From contig NZ_WPCU01000010.1 in NCBI RefSeq assembly GCF_009742705.1, forward strand, positions 1-50,162: a stretch of 50,162 bases of DNA, read 5' to 3'. This DNA comes from Auraticoccus cholistanensis. Its GTDB lineage: Bacteria > Actinomycetota > Actinomycetes > Propionibacteriales > Propionibacteriaceae. Under the pieces are notes generated by a model that was given only the letters and a program-made list of their open reading frames with translations, was not told the origin of the DNA and did not search any database. Below are positions 38,593 through 47,109 of this stretch, piece by piece (positions within the stretch are counted from its first letter, which is position 1; each line of letters opens with the position of its first letter). Both the position numbers and the translations under genes were made by a program.

Positions 38593-40076
38593 TTCTGGTC
38601 CTCCTGACCCCGCCACCAGTCGCGGAAGGTCTGCGTGGGCGGCGCCGGCAGGTCGCGGGCGCTGGTCCAGCCGCCGACGACCGGACCCGGCAGGGCACCG
38701 ATGGTCCCCCGCCGGCCGCGCAGCAGACGTCCCAGCCGGCCCATCCGGGCGGCGGCCGTCCAGCGACGCGGATGACCCATCACCCACGACAGCGTCCGCA
38801 TCACCACCGACTCCACCGCCGGCGTCCGGCTCTGGCGCCGGTGCTCCTCGACGTGCTCGGCGCGCAGGTGCACCAGCATGCTGGGGATGTCGATCTTCAC
38901 CGGGCAGGCGTCGTAGCACGCGCCGCACAGCGAGGAGGCGTAGGGCAGCGAGGCGTTGTCCTCCACCCCCGTCAGCTGCGGGCTCAGCACCGCCCCGATC
39001 GGTCCCGGGTACACCGAGCCGTAGGCGTGCCCGCCGGTGCGCTCGTAGACCGGGCAGACGTTGAGGCAGGCGCTGCAGCGGATGCAGTTCAGGGCGTCGC
39101 GGCCGTGCTCGTCGGCCAGCACCCGGGTGCGGCCGTTGTCCAGCAGCACCAGGTGGAACTCCTGGGGTCCGTCGCCGGGGGTGACGCCGGTCCACATCGA
39201 GGTGTAGGGGTTCATCCGCTCACCCGTGGAGGAGCGGGGCAGCAGCTGCAGGAAGACCTCGAGGTCCTGCACCCGCGGCACGACCTTCTCGATCCCCATC
39301 ACCGTGATCAGGGTCTGCGGCAGGGTGAGGCACATCCGGCCGTTGCCCTCGGACTCCACCACGCTGAGGGTGCCGGTCTCGGCCACGGCGAAGTTGGCAC
39401 CGCTGACGGCCACCCGGGCGGAGAGGAACTTGCGGCGCAGGTGCCGCCGGGCCGCCGCGGCCAGCGCCGACGGCTCGTCGGTCAGGTCGGCGGGGGCGTC
39501 GCCCATCTCGCGCAGGAAGATCTCGCGGATCTCGGTGCGGTTGCGGTGGATGGCCGGCACCAGGATGTGGGACGGCTTGTCGTGCCCGAGCTGGACGATG
39601 AGCTCGGCCAGGTCGGTCTCGACCGCCGCGATCCCCTCGGCCTCCAGGTGCTCGTTGAGCCCGATCTCCTGGGTGGCCATGGACTTGACCTTCACCACCT
39701 CGTCGCTGCCGGTGGCCCGCACCAGCTCGGTGACGATCCGGTTCGCCTCCGCGGCGTCGCGGGCCCAGTGGACCACGCCGCCGCGGGCGGTGACCGCGGC
39801 CTCCAGCTGGACCAGGTACTCGTCCAGGTGGGCCATCGTGTGGCTCTTCAGCTGCCGGCCCGCCTCGCGCAGCTGCTCCCAGTGCGGCAGCTCCCCCACC
39901 ACGGCGGCCCGCTTGCCGCGGATGGTGGTGGTCGCGTGGGCGATGTTGCGGCGCAGCTGGGCGTTGCCCAGGGCCGAGCGGGCGGCGTCGGGGAAGGCCT
40001 CGTCGCCGCGGAGGTTGCCGGTGCCGCGGGGCGAGGCGGGCGGCAGACCCGGCATGCCGAGCAGGACGGTGCTCAT
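38589..40076 (-). CDS. lutB: Lactate utilization protein B (iron-sulfur)
   Basis: 495 residues. N-terminal LUD domain (about 60-300, with SGANFAVAETGTLSVVESEGNGR) and a C-terminal ferredoxin-type part with CIRCSACLNVCPVY (about 330-343) and CGACYDACPVKID (about 382-394) for two [4Fe-4S] clusters. Electron-transfer subunit of the LutABC L-lactate oxidation complex. ATG at 40076 overlaps the lutA stop as ATGA. A basic C-terminal stretch of about 60 residues follows the clusters. Confidence 0.94.
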   Translation of the reverse strand: MSTVLLGMPGLPPASPRGTGNLRGDEAFPDAARSALGNAQLRRNIAHATTTIRGKRAAVVGELPHWEQLREAGRQLKSHTMAHLDEYLVQLEAAVTARGGVVHWARDAAEANRIVTELVRATGSDEVVKVKSMATQEIGLNEHLEAEGIAAVETDLAELIVQLGHDKPSHILVPAIHRNRTEIREIFLREMGDAPADLTDEPSALAAAARRHLRRKFLSARVAVSGANFAVAETGTLSVVESEGNGRMCLTLPQTLITVMGIEKVVPRVQDLEVFLQLLPRSSTGERMNPYTSMWTGVTPGDGPQEFHLVLLDNGRTRVLADEHGRDALNCIRCSACLNVCPVYERTGGHAYGSVYPGPIGAVLSPQLTGVEDNASLPYASSLCGACYDACPVKIDIPSMLVHLRAEHVEEHRRQSRTPAVESVVMRTLSWVMGHPRRWTAAARMGRLGRLLRGRRGTIGALPGPVVGGWTSARDLPAPPTQTFRDWWRGQEDQK

Positions 40077-40891
40077 GCCACCCCTCCGCTCCGCCGCGGG
40101 GCGGCGACCACCGGCGCGTCGGCGGTGACCGAGCCCGGCGCGACGTCGGGCTGGAAGGGGTCCTCGGCGGTGGAGGCCAGGATCTGGGCCAGGTGGATGG
40201 TCCGGGCACCGGCGCGGGCCCGGCTCAGCCCGCCGCCGATGTGCATCAGGCAGGAGGAGTCGCCGGCGGTGCAGAACTCCGCACCGGTGTCCAGCACGGC
40301 CCGCATCTTGTCCACCAGCATCGCCGTGGAGGTGTCGGCGTTCTTGACCGCGAAGGTGCCGCCGAAGCCGCAGCACTGGTCCGCGCCGGGCAGCTCGACC
40401 AGGTCGATGGCGTCCACCGCCCGCAGCAGCTGCAGCGGCTTGTCGCCCACCCGCAGCATCCGCAGCGAGTGGCAGGTGGGGTGGTAGGTGACGCGGTGCG
40501 GGAAGTGCGCCCCGACGTCGGTGACACCCAGCACGTCGACCAGCAGCTCGGAGAGCTCGTAGGTGTGCTCGGCGGCCTTGCGCGTCTGGCGCTGCAGCGA
40601 CCGCGAGCCGAACCGGTCGGCGACCAGCGGGTGCTGGTGGCGCACCGAGCCCACGCAGGAGCCGGACGGGGCCACCACCAGATCGGCCTCGGCGTAGAGG
40701 TCGGCGAAGCGCTCCACCATGGGCAGCGCCTCGGCCTGGTAGCCGGTGTTGACGTGCATCTGCCCGCAGCACACCTGGTCGGCGTCGAAGACCACCTCGT
40801 GGCCCAGGCGCCTCAGCAGCGTGGTCGTCGCGCGCCCCACGTCGGGGAACATCGCGTCGGCCAGGCAGGTGATGAACAGCGCGATCCTCAT
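40073..40891 (-). CDS. lutA: Lactate utilization protein A
   Basis: 272 residues with two CCG domains: VCCGQMHVNTGY (about 40-51) and CCGFGGTFAVKNADTS (about 170-185), each binding iron-sulfur or heterodisulfide-type centres. Putative catalytic subunit of LutABC. The Pro/Ala-rich C terminus (about 240-272) is an extension. First gene of lutABC; 130 bp upstream lies a LacI-type palindrome resembling the one before rhaI, linking lactate oxidation to rhamnose breakdown. Confidence 0.94.
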   Translation of the reverse strand: MRIALFITCLADAMFPDVGRATTTLLRRLGHEVVFDADQVCCGQMHVNTGYQAEALPMVERFADLYAEADLVVAPSGSCVGSVRHQHPLVADRFGSRSLQRQTRKAAEHTYELSELLVDVLGVTDVGAHFPHRVTYHPTCHSLRMLRVGDKPLQLLRAVDAIDLVELPGADQCCGFGGTFAVKNADTSTAMLVDKMRAVLDTGAEFCTAGDSSCLMHIGGGLSRARAGARTIHLAQILASTAEDPFQPDVAPGSVTADAPVVAAPRRSGGVA

Positions 40892-40996
40892 CGGGCGCCG
40901 TCACCTCTCTCTCCGCTCGGGGCCGCGCGGCACCGCCCACGGTGCTGATCTGCCACGAACCGGGACGTGGCACGGACGGCGCGCGACCTGGGGCTG

Positions 40997-41036
40997 AGCC
41001 TAGTGCGTCCGGACCTCGGCGTTGAAACGACTCAAC
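40997..41036 (-). promoter_or_regulatory. lutABC promoter region with LacI-type operator
   Basis: GTTGAAACGACTCAAC (41021-41036) is a CG-centred palindrome with 6 of 8 half-site matches. A -10-like TAGGCT lies at 41002-40997 on the minus strand, so the operator covers the -35 side. The 159-bp gap otherwise shows nothing coding. Confidence 0.6.
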
Positions 41037-41050
41037 CGGGCGGACCCGGC

Positions 41051-42175
41051 TCAGCCGCCGGCCAGCACCGCCGCCACCTCGTCGAGCTGGGCCTCCGAGC
41101 ACAGCCCCAGGTGGTAGACGTGCGCCGTGGTGGCGCCCGCGGCCGCGGCTCGCTCCAGCTGCTCGGCGAGCGGCGGCGAGCCCGGCTCCAGCACCGTGAG
41201 GTAGGCACCCACCTCGGCGCCGCCGGCGGCGCCGGCCAGCGCCCGCACCTGCCGCTCGATCCGCTCCGGGGAGCCCCAGGCGCTGGCGGCCACGGCGGTC
41301 CCCGGGCCCAGACCGCGCAGCGCGGGCACGACCGGGGCGAACGGGCCGGTGGAGTGGACGTCCGGGCTGGCGTGCAGGTGGACCTCCCCTGCGGGCAGCG
41401 CCGCCGCCACCCTGGACGCCATCCGCTCCGTCGCCGCCTCCCGGCCGCGGCTGACGGCGGCGGCCAGCTCGGGCGCCAGCACCTCCTCCAGCGTCGCGTC
41501 AGCCGCCCGCGGCGGCGCGTCGGGGCCGAGCGCCGCCCGCACGGCCGAGGCGAGCTCGTCCCCGCGGTCGTCGCGCAGCGCCCGGCACGCCGGGGCGAAG
41601 CAGATCGACAGCAGCGCCCGGTCGGCGGCGGTGTAGGACATCGTCTTGTCGTGCCGGCTGCCGTGCTCGAAGCCCAGGTGGCCGAGGGCCTCCAGCACGA
41701 AGCCGTCCAGGTCGGTGCCCGCGGCCAGGGCCCCCACCAGCGCCGCGGCGAGCTCGACGACGTCCTCGGAGCTGCCGCACAGCGCCCACGGGTACCCCTC
41801 GCCGAAGGCGTTGACCACGGTGTGGTCGGGGTGGCGCTCACCCAGCTCGCTGGAGTGCGTCAGCACGGTCCAGGCCAGCGCCCGGGTACCGCCGGCGTGC
41901 AGGGTCGCCACCGCCTCGCCGAAGGCGTCCTCGACCTCGGTCCAGCTCGCCGGCGCGGGCACCAGCGTCTGGAAGCGGGCGGGCTCGACCGGGCGGTAGA
42001 AGGCGGCGTGGCGGGCGTCCTTGACCCGGTGGCGCGGGTGGCTGGGGGTGGCCGCCCGCACGGCGTGGTAGGCGCCGGCCACGGCCACGGCGTCCACGCC
42101 GAGGGAGAGGATGCGGTCGCGGCGGCGGGGGTCCTCGGTGAGGTCCCAGGGGTAGGCGTAGCCGATGGTGCGCAT
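41051..42175 (-). CDS. Uncharacterised conserved protein, possible TIM-barrel hydrolase
   Basis: 374 residues, no signal peptide or membrane segment. Starts MRTIGYAYPWDL; His-rich conserved-looking segments are THSSELGERHPDHTVVNAFGE (quoted in part, about 127-147), LEALGHLGFEHGSRHDKT and VHLHASPDVHSTGPFAP. The alternating strand-helix pattern and the ALGVDAVAVAGAYHAVR start resemble TIM-barrel glycosidase-like proteins. I recall similar actinobacterial proteins but no assigned function. It is divergent from udh, with 118 bp between, so a role in uronate or pectin-sugar use is an inference. Confidence 0.7.
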   Translation of the reverse strand: MRTIGYAYPWDLTEDPRRRDRILSLGVDAVAVAGAYHAVRAATPSHPRHRVKDARHAAFYRPVEPARFQTLVPAPASWTEVEDAFGEAVATLHAGGTRALAWTVLTHSSELGERHPDHTVVNAFGEGYPWALCGSSEDVVELAAALVGALAAGTDLDGFVLEALGHLGFEHGSRHDKTMSYTAADRALLSICFAPACRALRDDRGDELASAVRAALGPDAPPRAADATLEEVLAPELAAAVSRGREAATERMASRVAAALPAGEVHLHASPDVHSTGPFAPVVPALRGLGPGTAVAASAWGSPERIERQVRALAGAAGGAEVGAYLTVLEPGSPPLAEQLERAAAAGATTAHVYHLGLCSEAQLDEVAAVLAGG

Positions 42176-42293
42176 GGCGACGATGATGGCCTACGCCCCG
42201 GCCGGGCCCACGTCCCCCTCCCCTGCTCGGCCCCGCTCAGGCTAAGGTGCGCGACACCAGGACCCCACCCCGAAGAGACGAGGACGACTCACG

Positions 42294-43115
42294 ATGAACC
42301 AGCTGGTGCTGATCACCGGAGGCGCGGGCTACCTGGGCTCACGCGCCGCGCACGCGCTCGCCGGCGCCGGCCACCGGGTCCGGCTGCTCGACGTCCGGGA
42401 GGTGGCGGACCCGCCCGAGGGCGCCGAGCTGTTCCGCGGCTCGGTGACCGACGCCGAGCTGCTCGCCCGGGCCACCGAGGGCGTCGACGCCGTGCTCCAC
42501 TTCGGCGGGCTGCCCCGCGAGCGCCCCTGGCAGGAGATCCTCGAGATCAACATCGACGGCACCCAGAAGGTGCTCGAGGCCGCGCGCCAGGCCGGCGTCG
42601 GCAAGGTGCACCTGGCCTCCAGCAACCACGCCGTGGGCTGGTACCGGGCCGCCGACGCCCCGCCCGGGGGCCTGCCCGCCGACTGCCTGCCGCTGCCCGA
42701 CACCTACTACGGCGTCTCCAAGGCGACCATGGAGGCCCTCGGCGCGCTGTACCACCACCGCTTCGGCATCGACGTGCTGGTGGTGCGGATCGGCACCCTG
42801 CTGGCGGAGCCCACCGGCGCCCGCACCCTGGTCACCTGGTTCTCTCCCGGGGACCACGACGCGATGCTGCTCGCCTGGCTGCAGGAGCGGACCAGCCAGT
42901 ACCGCATCGTCTGGGGCATCTCGCCCAACACCCGCGGCTGGTTCGACGTGCACCACCCGACCATCGAGGGCTACACCCCCAAGGGCGACGCGGAGCGCGA
43001 GCTGCCCCACCTGGTCGCCGAGCACCCCCTCGGGAGCACACCCGCCGACGACCCCACGGTGTCCCATCTGGGAGGCTCGTTCAGGACGGCGCCGCTGGGC
43101 GTCCCGATGGCCTGA
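42294..43115 (+). CDS. udh: Uronate dehydrogenase-like NAD(P)-dependent oxidoreductase
   Basis: 273 residues, extended SDR fold. TGGAGYLGS cofactor loop, VLHFGGLPRERPWQEILEIN, ASSNHAVGWY, catalytic Y-Y-G-V-S-K, VRIGTLLAEP, and GWFDVHHPTIEGYTPKGDAE. These match uronate dehydrogenases (hexuronate to aldarolactone) position by position in pattern. With the following semialdehyde dehydrogenase it marks the two ends of the oxidative glucuronate/galacturonate route; the lactonase and dehydratases are not in the window. A TAAGGT box lies about 50 bp upstream of the ATG. Confidence 0.82.
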   Translation: MNQLVLITGGAGYLGSRAAHALAGAGHRVRLLDVREVADPPEGAELFRGSVTDAELLARATEGVDAVLHFGGLPRERPWQEILEINIDGTQKVLEAARQAGVGKVHLASSNHAVGWYRAADAPPGGLPADCLPLPDTYYGVSKATMEALGALYHHRFGIDVLVVRIGTLLAEPTGARTLVTWFSPGDHDAMLLAWLQERTSQYRIVWGISPNTRGWFDVHHPTIEGYTPKGDAERELPHLVAEHPLGSTPADDPTVSHLGGSFRTAPLGVPMA

Positions 43116-43157
43116 CGCCGTCCGACCTGCGCCGACGACGACGAAGAGAGGTACGCG

Positions 43158-44669
43158 ATGACCATGATCACCGCCACCAACCCCTACACCGGAGCCCCGC
43201 TGGAGCCGGTGGTCGAGGAGACCAGCCCCGAGCAGGTCCGCGAGGTCGTCGCCCGGGCCGCGGCGACCTTCCCGTGGCTGTCCGGGCTGCCCCGCCGCGA
43301 GCGGGCCGCGCTGCTGGAGGCGATGGCCGACGCGCTGGAGGGGGGCCGCGAGCAGATCGTGGCCACCGCCGACTCCGAGACCGGGCTGGGCGAGACCCGG
43401 CTCAACGGCGAGCTGACGCGCACGATCTACCAGCTGCGCTTCTTCGGCTCCGTGATCACCGAGGGCAGCTACCTGGAGGTGACCATCGACCCGCCGGGCG
43501 ACACCCCGATGGGTCCCCGGCCCGACCTGCGCCGGATGCTGGTCCCGATCGGCGTGGTGGCCGTCTTCGGCGCCTCCAACTTCCCGCTGGCCTTCTCCGT
43601 GCCGGGCGGCGACACCGCCAGCGCGCTCGCCGCCGGCTGCCCCGTGGTGGTCAAGTCCCACCCGTCGCACCCGGCCACCAGCGTGCTCTGCCACGACCTG
43701 ATGGTCGCCGCCGCCCGCGAGAAGGGCGCCCCCGAGGGCGTCTTCGGGATGGTGCACGGCCAGCAGGCCGGGATCGCCCTGGTGCAGGCGCCGGAGGTGA
43801 CCGCGGTGGGCTTCACCGGCTCCACCCAGGGCGGCCGCGCCCTGCTGGAGGCGATCGCCGAGCGCGACGCCCCGATCCCCTTCTACGGCGAGCTCAGCAG
43901 CATCAACCCGGTGGTGGTCACCCGCTCCGCGGCCGCCGAGCGCGGCCAGGAGGTCGGTGAGGGCCTGGCGGTCGCCGTCACGGGCTCGGCCGGCCAGCTG
44001 TGCACCAAGCCCGGCCTGGTGCTCGTGCCCACCGGCGCCGAGGGCGACGCGGTGGTCGAGGCGATGGGCCGCGCGATGGGCTCGGCCACCACCGTCCCGC
44101 TGCTGAACTCCCGCATCCTCGACTCCTACCGCTCCTTCACCGAGGCCTACGCCTCCACCCCCGGCGTGCAGCAGGTGGCTCGCGGCGAGGCCTCCGGCGA
44201 GGGCTTCAGCGTCGGCACCGCGCTGTTCCAGGCCGACGCGGCCGACCTCAGCGGCGACGACATCAAGGAGATCTTCGGCCCCGCCTCGCTGGTGGTGCGC
44301 TGGAGCACGACCGAGGAGCTGGAGCGGGTGCTGGCCGCGGTGGAGGACTCCCTGACCGCCACGGTGCACACCGGCAGCGACGAGGGCGGGCAGCTCGGCG
44401 AGCTCACCACCACGCTGCAGGCCCACGCGGGACGGATCCTGTTCAACGCCTACCCGACCGGGGTGGCGGTGTCGTGGGCGCAGCACCACGGCGGCCCGTG
44501 GCCGGCCACCAACTCGCTGCACACCTCCGTGGGGGCCACCGCGATCCGCCGCTTCCTGCGACCGGTCGTCTTCCAGAACGCACCCCAGGAGGTGCTGCCG
44601 CCCGAGCTGCGCGACGACGCCACCGACGTCCCCCGCCGCGTCGACGGCAGGCTGGTGCTGCCCTCCTGA
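43158..44669 (+). CDS. 2,5-dioxovalerate (alpha-ketoglutaric semialdehyde) dehydrogenase
   Basis: 503 residues, ALDH fold of the NADP-dependent AldH/KGSADH type. FGASNFPLAFSVPGGDTASALAAGCPVVVK is the cofactor region (partly quoted), FTGSTQGGRAL, catalytic Glu in FYGELSSINPVVV and catalytic Cys in GSAGQLCTKPGLV. The family oxidises 2,5-dioxopentanoate to 2-oxoglutarate, the last step of oxidative uronate and pentose routes. Start ATG 43158, GAGAGG upstream, 42 bp after udh, so one operon. Confidence 0.88.
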   Translation: MTMITATNPYTGAPLEPVVEETSPEQVREVVARAAATFPWLSGLPRRERAALLEAMADALEGGREQIVATADSETGLGETRLNGELTRTIYQLRFFGSVITEGSYLEVTIDPPGDTPMGPRPDLRRMLVPIGVVAVFGASNFPLAFSVPGGDTASALAAGCPVVVKSHPSHPATSVLCHDLMVAAAREKGAPEGVFGMVHGQQAGIALVQAPEVTAVGFTGSTQGGRALLEAIAERDAPIPFYGELSSINPVVVTRSAAAERGQEVGEGLAVAVTGSAGQLCTKPGLVLVPTGAEGDAVVEAMGRAMGSATTVPLLNSRILDSYRSFTEAYASTPGVQQVARGEASGEGFSVGTALFQADAADLSGDDIKEIFGPASLVVRWSTTEELERVLAAVEDSLTATVHTGSDEGGQLGELTTTLQAHAGRILFNAYPTGVAVSWAQHHGGPWPATNSLHTSVGATAIRRFLRPVVFQNAPQEVLPPELRDDATDVPRRVDGRLVLPS

Positions 44670-44677
44670 GCCGTCCG

Positions 44678-44718
44678 GCGCGTGCCGCCCCCGACCTCGC
44701 GTCGGCGGGCGGCCGCGC
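44678..44718. terminator. Strong bidirectional hairpin terminator
   Basis: Stem of about 17 bp with two small bulges: GCGCG-T-GCCGCCC-CCGAC (44678-44695), loop CTCGC, GTCGG-C-GGGCGGC-CGCGC (44701-44718). It lies between the convergent stops of the dehydrogenase (44669) and the LacI gene (44725). No U-tract, as is common in high-GC actinobacteria. Confidence 0.7.
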
Positions 44719-44724
44719 CCGGGC

Positions 44725-45741
44725 TCACACCCCTCGGGTGCTGGACTCCCGGACCACCAGCTCGGGCTGGAAGACGTGGTGCACCGCCCGGGCGCCGGGA
44801 CCACCGGCCACCTGGGCGAGCAGCAGCTCCACCGCGGTGCGGCCGAGGAGCTCCTTGGGCTGGCGGATCGAGCTGAGCGGCACCACGGTGGCGCTGGCGA
44901 AGTCGATGTCGTCGTAGCCGATCAGCGCGACCGGCTCCCGTCGCCGCGGCCGGCCCATCAGGCTGAGCCCCTGCAGGCACCCGACGGCGAGCAGGTCGTT
45001 GGCGGCGAAGACCGCGTCGGGCTGGTCCTGCGGGGCGCGGTCGGCCAGCGCGGCTCCCGCGGCGCGACCCTCCAGCACGGTGAGCGACGGCGTCGGCAGC
45101 ACCTCGAGGCGGGCGTCCGGCACCGCGGCCACCGCCCGGCGCGCACCCTCGGTGCGCTGGGCCACCTGCCGGATCCCGGGAGGGCCGGCCAGCATGACGA
45201 TCCTCCGCCGGCCCTGCTCGAGCAGGTGGCGCACCGCCATCTCCCCGCCGGCGACGTCGTCGACCGCGACGGAGCAGAACCGCGGGTCCTCGGTGGGGTG
45301 GTCCACCAGCACGATCGGCACGCCGCGCCGGTGCAGCCGGTCCAGCCCCTCGGCGTCGGTGTCGATCGGGGTGAAGAGCACGCCCTGCACCCGCTGCTGC
45401 TCGAACAGGTCCAGGTAGGCCAGCTCCTTGGCCGGGTCGTGGTCGCTGGTGCCCAGCAGCACGTTCAGCCCCACCTCGGCGGAGGCGGCCTGGGCGCCGC
45501 GGGCCACGTCGGTGAAGAACGGGTTCGCCACGTCGAGCACGATGAACCCGATGCTGCGCGAGGTGCCGGCGCGGAGCTGGCGGGCGGCGTCGTTGCGCAC
45601 GTAGCCCAGGCTCTCGATCGCCTGCTGCACCCGCTGCAACGTGGCCTCGGCCACCTTCTCCGGGGAGTTCAGCGCGTTGGACACCGTGCCGACCGAGACC
45701 CCGGCCTGCAGGGCGACCTCGCGGATGCTCACGGTGGGCAC
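44725..45741 (-). CDS. LacI-family regulator, probably of the rhamnose/lactate regulon
   Basis: 338 residues. LacI HTH at 3-30 (VSIREVALQAGVSVGTVSNALNSPEKV with the hinge helix AARQLRAGTSR to about 60) and a periplasmic-binding-type sugar domain (about 62-330, VLDVANPFFTDVARGAQ, LIGYDDIDFASATVVPLSSIRQP). GTG at 45741 with GGAGG 5 nt upstream. Divergent from rhaI, so it is the natural candidate to bind the palindrome at 45844-45859 and the related site before lutA. It would be released by rhamnose or a phosphorylated intermediate. Confidence 0.92.
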   Translation of the reverse strand: MPTVSIREVALQAGVSVGTVSNALNSPEKVAEATLQRVQQAIESLGYVRNDAARQLRAGTSRSIGFIVLDVANPFFTDVARGAQAASAEVGLNVLLGTSDHDPAKELAYLDLFEQQRVQGVLFTPIDTDAEGLDRLHRRGVPIVLVDHPTEDPRFCSVAVDDVAGGEMAVRHLLEQGRRRIVMLAGPPGIRQVAQRTEGARRAVAAVPDARLEVLPTPSLTVLEGRAAGAALADRAPQDQPDAVFAANDLLAVGCLQGLSLMGRPRRREPVALIGYDDIDFASATVVPLSSIRQPKELLGRTAVELLLAQVAGGPGARAVHHVFQPELVVRESSTRGV

Positions 45742-45842
45742 GTGGTCCTCCAGTCTGCCTCGACGTCCGCACGGACCGCGCGGCTTGCGGCGGAGCGTAG
45801 CCGACCCCGGCGAGACCGTCAGGGCGCACCGCCGGGCCCTCT

Positions 45843-45871
45843 TGTTGAATCGTTTCACGGGTGTGTACAGT
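45843..45871 (+). promoter_or_regulatory. rhaI promoter with LacI-type operator
   Basis: TTGTTG (45843-45848), 17 nt, TACAGT (45866-45871) forms a plausible promoter. The CG-centred palindrome TTGAATCGTTTCAC (core 45846-45857) overlaps the -35 box and spacer. Its half site TGAAWC resembles that of the lutA operator. The lacI-rhaI gap (45742-45906) is otherwise non-coding; a TACGCT box for lacI may lie near 45800 on the minus strand. Confidence 0.6.
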
Positions 45872-45906
45872 GACCGCGTCACCGTCGCCGAGACCCTGGA
45901 GCAATG

Positions 45907-47073
45907 ATGCCGACCTTCGACCAGATCACCGACGTGCTGTCCAGGCAGGCGATCGAGCTGCCGTCCTGGGCCTTCGGCAACTCCGGCACCCGCTTCAAGG
46001 TGTTCGGCACCCCGGGCACCCCGCGCACCGTGCAGGAGAAGATCGCCGACGCGGCCACCGTCCACCGCTTCACCGGGCTGGCCCCCACGGTCGCCCTGCA
46101 CATCCCCTGGGACGCCGTCGACGACTACGCCGCCCTCCGCCGCCACGCCGAGGACCAGGGCGTCAGCCTGGGCACGATCAACTCCAACACCTTCCAGGAC
46201 GACATCTACAAGTTCGGCAGCCTGACCCACCGCGACGACGCGGTCCGCAAGCAGGCCATCGACCATCACCTGGCCTGCATCGACGTGATGGACGCCACCG
46301 GGTCGCGCGACCTGAAGATCTGGCTCGCCGACGGCACCAACTACCCCGGGCAGGGCGACCTCCGCGGCCGTCAGGACCGGCTGGCCGAGAGCCTGGCCGT
46401 CATCTACGACCGGCTCGGGCCCGAGCAGCGGCTGGTGCTGGAGTACAAGTTCTTCGAGCCGGCCTTCTACCACACCGACGTCCCGGACTGGGGCACCTCC
46501 TACGCGCAGGTGAGCGCCCTCGGCGACCGCGCGATGGTCTGCCTCGACACCGGCCACCACGCCCCGGGCACCAACATCGAGTTCATCGTGATGCAGCTGC
46601 TGCGGCTCGGGAAGCTCGGCTCGTTCGACTTCAACTCCCGCTTCTACGCCGACGACGACCTCATCGTGGGGGCGGCCGACCCCTTCCAGCTCTTCCGCAT
46701 CCTGGTCGAGGTGGTGCGCGGCGGCGGCATGGAGCCCGGCTCGCCGGTGGCGTTCATGCTCGACCAGTGCCACAACGTCGAGGCCAAGATCCCCGGCCAG
46801 ATCCGCTCGGTGCTCAACGTCCAGGAGGCCACCGCCAAGGCGCTGCTGGTCGACACCGCGGCCCTGGCCCGGGCCCAGGAGGACGGCGACGTGCTGGCCG
46901 CCAACGGCATCCTGATGGACGCCTTCTGGACCGACGTCCGCGCCGACCTCGCCGCCTGGCGCGAGACCCGCGGGCTGCCCGCGGACCCGATGGCGGCCTA
47001 CGCCGCCTCCGGCTACCAGCAGCAGATCGAGTCCGAGCGCGTGGGCGGCCAGCAGGCCGGCTGGGGCGCCTGA
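45907..47073 (+). CDS. rhaI: L-rhamnose isomerase (RhaI type)
   Basis: 388 residues, xylose-isomerase-like TIM barrel that converts L-rhamnose to L-rhamnulose. Metal/substrate residues appear in KIWLADGTNYPGQGD, VLEYKFFEPAFYHTD (Glu), CLDTGHHAPGTNIEF (Asp, His), FDFNSRFYADDDL (Asp) and HNVEAKIPGQIRSV. This is the Pseudomonas stutzeri RhaI form, not the E. coli RhaA form. Tandem ATG codons occur at 45904 and 45907; GGAG is 2 nt from the first and 5 nt from the second, so 45907 is preferred. Confidence 0.93.
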   Translation: MPTFDQITDVLSRQAIELPSWAFGNSGTRFKVFGTPGTPRTVQEKIADAATVHRFTGLAPTVALHIPWDAVDDYAALRRHAEDQGVSLGTINSNTFQDDIYKFGSLTHRDDAVRKQAIDHHLACIDVMDATGSRDLKIWLADGTNYPGQGDLRGRQDRLAESLAVIYDRLGPEQRLVLEYKFFEPAFYHTDVPDWGTSYAQVSALGDRAMVCLDTGHHAPGTNIEFIVMQLLRLGKLGSFDFNSRFYADDDLIVGAADPFQLFRILVEVVRGGGMEPGSPVAFMLDQCHNVEAKIPGQIRSVLNVQEATAKALLVDTAALARAQEDGDVLAANGILMDAFWTDVRADLAAWRETRGLPADPMAAYAASGYQQQIESERVGGQQAGWGA

Positions 47074-47109
47074 GCGACCACCGACCACAGCAGCGACAAC
47101 GAGGAAACG

